DNA of 64,000 nt, taken from Paraburkholderia ultramafica (lineage in GTDB: Bacteria > Pseudomonadota > Gammaproteobacteria > Burkholderiales > Burkholderiaceae). The stretch covers positions 41,435-105,434 of the forward strand of contig NZ_CADIKK010000029.1 in the NCBI RefSeq assembly GCF_902859915.1, written 5' to 3'. Positions 59,487 to 64,000 of the stretch are shown here, piece after piece. The position numbers were made by a program, and so were the translations under genes. Each line of letters starts with the position of its first letter. Positions within the stretch are counted from its first letter, which is position 1. The notes below the pieces were generated by a model. It saw only the letters and a program-made list of their open reading frames with translations. It was not told the DNA's origin and did no database searches.

Positions 59487-60146
59487 ATGGCCTGGGAACA
59501 ATTCGAACACGGCTGGCGGCGCGCGCCGATCACCGCGCCTGCCAAAGGCCTGGTCGTGCTGATGCACGGCATCGGCAGCAATGCGCGCGATCTGATGCCG
59601 CTCGCGGACATCTGGAGCGAGAGCCTGCCGGACGTGGCGTTCACGTCGCTCGACGGCACCGAGGCTTTCGATGGCGGCTTCGGTGGCCGCCAGTGGTTCA
59701 GCCTGCGCGACGTCAACGAGGCCAACCGCGACGCACGCGTGGCCGCCGCCTATCCGGCGCTGCGCAGCATGCTCGAAGCCGAACTGGCGCATTGGCAAGT
59801 GTCTTTCGATAAGCTTGCGCTCGTCGGGTTCTCGCAAGGCTCGATCATGGCGATGCACCACGTGGCGACCAGCCCGGAAGGCGCGGCCGGCGTCGTCGCA
59901 TATTCGGGGCGGCTCGCCTCGGCGATCGTTGCGAACAAGGGCACGCCGCTCACGCTGATCCACGGCGAGGACGACGAGGTGATCCCGGTGCGGGAGCTGG
60001 AACACGCCGCCGACGCGTTCAGCCACGCTGGCTACACCGTCGACGCCTACGCGCTGCCCGGCATCGGTCACACCATCAACGCCGACGGCGTCGCGCTCGG
60101 TCACGAGGCGCTGGAGCGCGCACTGGGTGCACTGTCGCGTGGCTGA
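59487..60146 (+). CDS. Carboxylesterase/phospholipase, alpha/beta hydrolase (YpfH-like)
   Basis: 219 residues. Cytoplasmic serine hydrolase of the LysoPLA/carboxylesterase family: HGIGSN oxyanion loop, nucleophile elbow GFSQGS (Ser about 116), Asp about 163 in HGEDDEVIP and His about 195 in GIGHT. The length fits YpfH/carboxylesterase 2 types. AAGGAA is 7 bases before the ATG at 59487. Physiological substrate unknown. The following 190 bases hold a sigma-28-type promoter for the next gene. Confidence 0.88.
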   Translation: MAWEQFEHGWRRAPITAPAKGLVVLMHGIGSNARDLMPLADIWSESLPDVAFTSLDGTEAFDGGFGGRQWFSLRDVNEANRDARVAAAYPALRSMLEAELAHWQVSFDKLALVGFSQGSIMAMHHVATSPEGAAGVVAYSGRLASAIVANKGTPLTLIHGEDDEVIPVRELEHAADAFSHAGYTVDAYALPGIGHTINADGVALGHEALERALGALSRG

Positions 60147-60171
60147 CACGGCCCTGATTGAAAAGTGTCAC

Positions 60172-60198
60172 TAAAGATTCTGAACTGCTTGCCGTTAA
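60172..60198 (+). promoter_or_regulatory. Sigma-28 (FliA)-type promoter of the MreB-like gene
   Basis: TAAAGATT (60172-60179), an exact 11-base spacer, then GCCGTTAA (60191-60198), against the FliA consensus TAAAGTTT-N11-GCCGATAA; only two of 16 positions differ. Transcription would start near 60205, about 130 bases before the ATG at 60337. Confidence 0.7.
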
Positions 60199-60336
60199 GC
60201 GCTCATTAGCTTGAAAATTACCCCCGCCGCGCGGACCGCGCACTGCCCAACCGGGCGCCGAGCGGCTCGGGGGACCGGGGGCGCACTTTCAAACTGCCCG
60301 GCATGGGTGGATAACGACACATCAGAAGCCTTTCTT

Positions 60337-61389
60337 ATGGCCAGACCGACGCCGTATTACCCGCTTTTCGAGCGACTGTTCCGTCATTCCGTGACGGTGG
60401 ACCTCGGCACGGCCAATACCCTGATCTATACCGACGACGGCGGCATCGTGCTGAACCAGCCGTCCGTCGTCTGTTTCCAGAAAGAGCCCGCGGCCGGCGC
60501 CAAACGCGTCGCGGCGGTGGGCACTGAAGCGCACCAGTTGCTGGGCCGCGCGCCGCGCAACCTCGAAGCGGTGCGGCCGATGCGCCACGGGGTGATCGCC
60601 AACTTTTCCGCCGCCGAGCACATGATCCGGCAATTCGTCGACATGGCGCGCCCGCGGCCGCTGTTCAGCCGCCGCGCCGCGTTCACGCTGTGCGTGCCGG
60701 GCGGGGCGACCCAGGTCGAGCGGCGCGCAATCAGGGAAGCGGCGCTCGCGGCCGGCGCGTGGAAGGTCAGCCTGATCGGCGAATCGCTGGCGTCGGCGCT
60801 CGGCGCGGGCTTGCCGGTGGCGGAGGCGACCGGGTCGATGGTGGTCGATATCGGCGGAGGCACCACCGAAGTCGGCGTGATCGCGCTCGGCGGCACCGCG
60901 TATAGCGGCTCGGTGCGCGTCGGCGGCGACAACTTCGATGCGGCGATCGTGAGTTACGTGCGCAATCTGTACGGCGTGCTGCTCGGCGAGCAGACCGCCG
61001 AGCACGTGAAGAAGACCATCGGTTCGGCGCTGCGCGATGTGCCGCTCGAGCACATGAACGCGACCGGCCGCAGCGCCGACGACGGCTTGCCGCGCACGGT
61101 CCAGCTGAGCAACCACGATATCGCCGACGCGATCGATGTGCCGCTGCGTCAGGTGATCGGCGCGGTAAAGCGCGCGCTCGAAACGGCGCCGGCCGAACTG
61201 GTGACGGATATCGCGGACAACGGCATCGTGCTGACGGGCGGCGGCTCGCTGCTCGCGAACCTCGGGCGCCGCCTGACCCATGAAATCGGCCTCGAGGTGC
61301 GGGTGGCCGACGAACCGCTGACCTGCGCGGTGCGTGGCGCGGGCGTGGCAGCCGCGTCCGGTTTGCTCGACGAAGCCGGGTACGAATGA
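60337..61389 (+). CDS. MreB-like actin homologue (rod-shape determining protein paralogue)
   Basis: 350 residues, the usual MreB length. Actin-fold ATPase with phosphate-1 motif VDLGTANTLIY, phosphate-2 motif DIGGGTTEVGVIALGG and adenosine motif LTGGGSLLANLG. A basic-aromatic N-terminus (RPTPYYPLFERLF) may attach to the membrane. It is not next to mreC/mreD, so it is a paralogue or non-canonical MreB. No strong ribosome-binding site precedes the ATG at 60337; an in-frame upstream extension is possible to 60211 but less protein-like. A sigma-28-type promoter precedes it. Confidence 0.88.
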   Translation: MARPTPYYPLFERLFRHSVTVDLGTANTLIYTDDGGIVLNQPSVVCFQKEPAAGAKRVAAVGTEAHQLLGRAPRNLEAVRPMRHGVIANFSAAEHMIRQFVDMARPRPLFSRRAAFTLCVPGGATQVERRAIREAALAAGAWKVSLIGESLASALGAGLPVAEATGSMVVDIGGGTTEVGVIALGGTAYSGSVRVGGDNFDAAIVSYVRNLYGVLLGEQTAEHVKKTIGSALRDVPLEHMNATGRSADDGLPRTVQLSNHDIADAIDVPLRQVIGAVKRALETAPAELVTDIADNGIVLTGGGSLLANLGRRLTHEIGLEVRVADEPLTCAVRGAGVAAASGLLDEAGYE

Positions 61390-61743
61390 GCGTCGCGGGA
61401 CGCTGCCGCTGATCTTCGTTGGCGGGTCGGCCCGTCGGCGTTTTAGTGCTTCAGTGTTTCAGCGTTTGCGCCGCGCCAGACGGCGCTGCGGTCAACCGGT
61501 CAACCGGTCAACCGGTCAGGCGTGCGGGTCCGGCTTGGGCCCGTCCCGAGCCGCCATTGCCGCCGTCTCACACCGGCCTGAACCAGGCTGGCGCGCCGAA
61601 CGAGTTGCTACACACTTCCCGCGGCTGTGTGACAATACGCATCGCGTCCCAATTTCAGGGACGCGGATGCGTTTCTTTTCCCAATTCGATTTCTCGCCGG
61701 CGCCGCTGAATTGGCGTGTTGCCGCGCCGTCTGTGAACCACCC
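61390..61743. repeat. Gene-free stretch with a GGTCAACC octamer repeat
   Basis: 354 bases between the MreB-like gene and the hydrolase. The main feature is GGTCAACC repeated three times plus GGTCAG (61490-61519). No gene or terminator seen. Confidence 0.6.
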
Positions 61744-62604
61744 GTGAATCAATCTGCTGCCGCTTCGTCGCCGTCGTCATCCCCGTCTTTCATCGAGTTG
61801 CAAAGCGGTCTACGCATGCCCTACGTGGCAGCGGGCGAGGGCGATCTGCTGCTGTTCGTGCACGGCTCGCTGTGCGATTACCGCTATTGGCAACCGCAAC
61901 TCGCCGGGCTTTCGAAGCACTATCGCTGCGTCGCGGTGAGCCTCACGCACTACTGGCCGGTGACCGATACCGAGCCCGGCCTGCCGTTCAGCTGGAGCGC
62001 GCATGCGGACGAAGTTGCGGAATTCATCGACCGTTTCGGCGTGGGACCGGCGCACGTGGTGGGGCATTCGCGCGGCGGCTGTGTGGCGTTTCATTTCGCG
62101 CGGCGCCATCCCGAGCGGGTACGCACGTTGACGCTCGCCGATCCGGGCGGCCCGTTGCAGATCGCCGGGCGGCCGCCCGCGCGTTTGCCGGAGACGGTCA
62201 ACGCGTTGCGCGCGAAAGCGGCGCAATTGATCGAAACGGGCGACGTCGAAGCAGGCTTGCAACTATTCGTCGATTCAGTCAGCCGGCCCGGCTTCTGGGC
62301 GATGAGCACGCCAGGCTTTCGCCGGATGGCGACCGATAACGCGCCCACGCTCGCGCGGCAATTCCGCGATCCGCTGCCCGCCTATGTGCCCGACGAAGCA
62401 GCTGAAGTGCGCTGCCCGGTGTTGCTGATCGATGGCGAGAAGAGTCCCGACATGTTCCGCCGGACCGCAACCGCGTTGCAATCGTGGCTTCCCGATGCGC
62501 GCCGTGAGACGGTACGCGGCGCGTCGCACGGGATGAACCTCGCGCATCCGGCCGCGTTCAATCGCTATGTCGACGAGTTCATTCGGGCAATGAGCGGACA
62601 ATGA
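61744..62604 (+). CDS. Alpha/beta hydrolase
   Basis: 286 residues from GTG 61744. It has the oxyanion HGSLCDYRYW motif, the nucleophile elbow GHSRGG (Ser about 109), LLIDGEKSPDMF for the acid, and GASHGMN for the catalytic histidine. Class is like epoxide hydrolase/haloalkane dehalogenase/lipase folds; the substrate cannot be told. The start is uncertain: the GTG gives a Ser/Ala-rich N-terminus with no ribosome-binding site, TTG 61711 or ATG 61816 are alternatives, and the last would lose the first strand. Single gene. Confidence 0.83.
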   Translation: MNQSAAASSPSSSPSFIELQSGLRMPYVAAGEGDLLLFVHGSLCDYRYWQPQLAGLSKHYRCVAVSLTHYWPVTDTEPGLPFSWSAHADEVAEFIDRFGVGPAHVVGHSRGGCVAFHFARRHPERVRTLTLADPGGPLQIAGRPPARLPETVNALRAKAAQLIETGDVEAGLQLFVDSVSRPGFWAMSTPGFRRMATDNAPTLARQFRDPLPAYVPDEAAEVRCPVLLIDGEKSPDMFRRTATALQSWLPDARRETVRGASHGMNLAHPAAFNRYVDEFIRAMSGQ

Positions 62605-62719
62605 GCGCGAGATAGACCCGTCATACGAACCCGCAATGCGTGGTGCCGTGCCATATCGGGTCGCTCGCGGACCTTCACACGCGGCGGGCCGGCACCGAAG
62701 CCTGATCAAGCACTTGAGT

Positions 62720-63121
62720 TCAAGCCTTGCGATGCGCGTCTTTATCGAGCGCGCGTTCCGCCGCTTCGCCGACGACGCCGTGGTAGTACAGATGCACGCC
62801 GATCGCAAGCGAGTCGTTGCGAATTTCGTGGAAGGCTTTCCACGCTTTCACGGGGTCCTTGAAGAGGAGGTAGTGCGCTTCCTGAGCAATCAGGTCCGCC
62901 ACTTCATGCAGGCCGTGGCCGTGCAACAGGTCCACGAGCGCATCGAGACTGCGATGCGTGCGCGCGTCGGTGCGCGGATAAAGCATGTGCAGCACCGCCA
63001 CGTCTTGCGTCTTCAGCGCCGCTGATAATGCAACGACGATGTCCTGATGATTCAGCGCGGTGACGGTCGTGTCTTCCGTGTGCACATGATCCGGAAATAG
63101 CGTTTCGAGAGAGGCGTTCAT
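62720..63121 (-). CDS. Conserved small protein of unknown function
   Basis: 133 residues, soluble and mostly helical: LNHQDIVVALSAALKTQDVAVL, ALVDLLHGHGLHEVADLIAQEAHYLLF, FHEIRNDSLAIGVHLYYHGV. It is rich in His (about 12), but no clear metal motif is spaced in a known way. AAGGA is about 6 bases before the ATG at 63121. It lies upstream of gltA on the opposite strand, downstream (leftward) of a terminator-like hairpin in its own 5' region, so attenuation is possible. Family not recognised. Confidence 0.7.
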   Translation of the reverse strand: MNASLETLFPDHVHTEDTTVTALNHQDIVVALSAALKTQDVAVLHMLYPRTDARTHRSLDALVDLLHGHGLHEVADLIAQEAHYLLFKDPVKAWKAFHEIRNDSLAIGVHLYYHGVVGEAAERALDKDAHRKA

Positions 63122-63149
63122 CGGGTCCTTCCTGTTCTTCTGGCTGATT

Positions 63150-63176
63150 AAAAAAGCCCGCCATAGCATGGCGGGC
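63150..63176 (-). terminator. Intrinsic terminator, leftward
   Basis: Minus strand: 9-bp perfect stem (GCCCGCCAT/ATGGCGGGC, 63156-63164 and 63168-63176), 3-base loop, then six T (63155-63150). A textbook rho-independent terminator 29 bases before the ATG of the leftward gene. It must end a leftward transcript starting between 63180 and 63550, or attenuate the gene itself. Confidence 0.85.
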
Positions 63177-63178
63177 CA

Positions 63179-63194
63179 AACACAGCGATGTGTT
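63179..63194 (-). ncRNA. Hairpin of a possible small RNA or leader before the terminator
   Basis: AACACA (63179-63184) and TGTGTT (63189-63194) with a 4-base loop, two bases from the terminator. Hairpin plus terminator with no ORF between is the typical 3' end of a small RNA. The 5' end cannot be placed; a transcript start upstream to about 63500 is possible. Confidence 0.4.
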
Positions 63195-63267
63195 AGCCGG
63201 GAAGCAAAACACGGATTCAGTATCGCAGATGCACCCACGCCCGCGCAGCCTGACTGCCGCAAAACAT

Positions 63268-63277
63268 TGTTGCAACA
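63268..63277. promoter_or_regulatory. Palindrome in the gltA upstream region
   Basis: TGTTGCAACA is a perfect 10-bp palindrome about 275 bases before gltA. A regulator site is possible. The rest of the 429-base gap (63122-63550) contains no gene that I can support. Confidence 0.4.
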
Positions 63278-63550
63278 TGCGCGCTAACTTTCATTTGGCT
63301 GGCGGTGTCGTGAAGCGTACGGCGCGCTTTTTTAATGCGGTGTTGATGCGGTGTATTTGCGCACCTCGCAGACAACGAGTGTTGCGTGAACCGAGATGGT
63401 GTGTTGCGGTCAATCGTCGCAATCGACGACCCTCTGGCCCGTAGAATGCGAAGCGGAGCCTGAGCATGCCAATGCACCCATAACGATAAGACGATATGAC
63501 AGTCGGGCATGCCGGCACGTGTGCGATGTGAAAGTAAAAGGAACGTGTAG

Positions 63551-64000
63551 ATGATCTCGAAGACACACGCAACGCTGAGCTTTTCCGACAGCGACCAGAC
63601 GATTGATCTGCCGGTTTATGAGGGCTCGCTCGGGCCGGATGTGATCGACATTCGCAAGCTATATGGCCAGACCGGCAGATTCACGTACGATCCGGGTTTC
63701 ATGTCGACGGCGGCATGCAATTCCGAAATCACGTATATCGACGGTGACAAGGGCGAGCTGCTGTATCGCGGTTATCCGATCGACAATCTGGCGCAGAACG
63801 CCGACTTCCTCGAAACCTGCTATCTGCTGCTGAAGGGCGAATTGCCGAACGCGCAGCAGAAAGAAGAGTTCGTCAACTCCGTCACGAAGCACACGATGGT
63901 GCACGAGCAGATGCACTTCTTCTTCCGCGGTTTCCGTCGCGACGCGCACCCGATGGCGATTCTGGTCGCCGCGGTCGGCGCGCTGTCGGCGTTCTATCAC
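63551..64000 (+). CDS. gltA: Citrate synthase (3' truncated by window edge)
   Basis: First 150 residues. Condenses acetyl-CoA and oxaloacetate to citrate, entry to the TCA cycle. Recognised by DIRKLYGQTGRFTYDPGFMSTAACNSEITYIDG, GELLYRGYPIDNLAQ and HEQMHFFFRGFRRDAHPMA, the N-terminal helices and small-domain strands of the type II enzyme. AAGGAA is about 8 bases before the ATG at 63551. The catalytic His/Asp of the C-terminal part lie outside the window. Unlike the usual Burkholderia arrangement, no sdh genes precede it in this window. Confidence 0.92.
   Translation, partial: MISKTHATLSFSDSDQTIDLPVYEGSLGPDVIDIRKLYGQTGRFTYDPGFMSTAACNSEITYIDGDKGELLYRGYPIDNLAQNADFLETCYLLLKGELPNAQQKEEFVNSVTKHTMVHEQMHFFFRGFRRDAHPMAILVAAVGALSAFYH

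Overview
The window looks like the second chromosome of a Burkholderia-lineage beta-proteobacterium, most likely Paraburkholderia. The reasons are the high GC, the protein families (a Burkholderia-type trimeric porin, DUF3300/DUF2950 exported proteins, a MalT-like LuxR regulator, many DUF-type exported proteins) and the truncated gltA at the right edge. No rRNA, tRNA, transposase or CRISPR array was seen. Gene order looks chromosomal, and only one or two decayed gene remnants are visible.

Layout. 0-1.8 kb: end of a valine or branched-chain acyl-CoA degradation operon (enoyl-CoA hydratase, 3-hydroxyisobutyryl-CoA hydrolase). 2.1-2.8 kb: a MarC-type membrane protein. 2.9-14.4 kb: a coherent arginine/ornithine module. 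One leftward operon encodes ornithine decarboxylase, a PotE antiporter fused to a periplasmic solute-binding domain, and an AdiA-type arginine decarboxylase. Across a 1.1-kb regulatory gap a rightward arcABC operon encodes arginine deiminase, ornithine carbamoyltransferase and carbamate kinase. Together they can turn arginine into ATP, ammonia, putrescine and agmatine and exchange the products across the membrane, as expected for acid or low-oxygen survival. 14.5-20 kb: exported and lipoprotein genes of unknown role. 20.1-38 kb: a stress island with a PerM/AI-2E permease, a second solitary arcA, two SulP transporters, an RRM-like RNA-binding protein, WrbA, several small envelope proteins, polyphosphate kinase 2, a FixLJ-like kinase/regulator pair and a stand-alone receiver. 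38-47.5 kb: a tight six-gene operon joining an RND efflux pump to the pqiABC lipid-transport genes. 47.5-59 kb: porin, acyl-CoA synthetase with a MalT-like regulator, a Usp-hemerythrin fusion, an outer-membrane barrel, an AraC regulator and an EmrB-type exporter. 59.5-64 kb: esterase, an MreB-like actin, an alpha/beta hydrolase, a small conserved protein and the start of gltA.

The most interesting signal is a family of ten intergenic 12-bp dyads (consensus RGACCAARGTCC followed by G/T-A-T) spread over 16.4 kb (21461-37854). I did not see it elsewhere in the window. The more conserved half-site points toward the gene it precedes, and two divergent intergenic regions each carry one copy per direction. 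This resembles the binding site of a NarL/FixJ/DosR-class response regulator and defines a local regulon: AI-2E permease, arcA2 and/or sulP1, sulP2, three small envelope proteins, ppk2, the lone receiver and the RND-Pqi operon. The FixLJ-like pair inside the island is the obvious candidate reader, but its own promoter has no copy. An FNR-type box precedes the RRM gene. The picture (inference) is a low-oxygen or energy-stress island, similar in spirit to the low-oxygen-activated locus described in Burkholderia cenocepacia.

Other notable points are long hairpins in the spacers of both arginine operons, an excellent sigma-28 (flagellar) promoter in front of the MreB-like gene, and a structured RNA with an intrinsic terminator opposite gltA. 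All identifications come from reading the sequence and remembered family features. No search was run.
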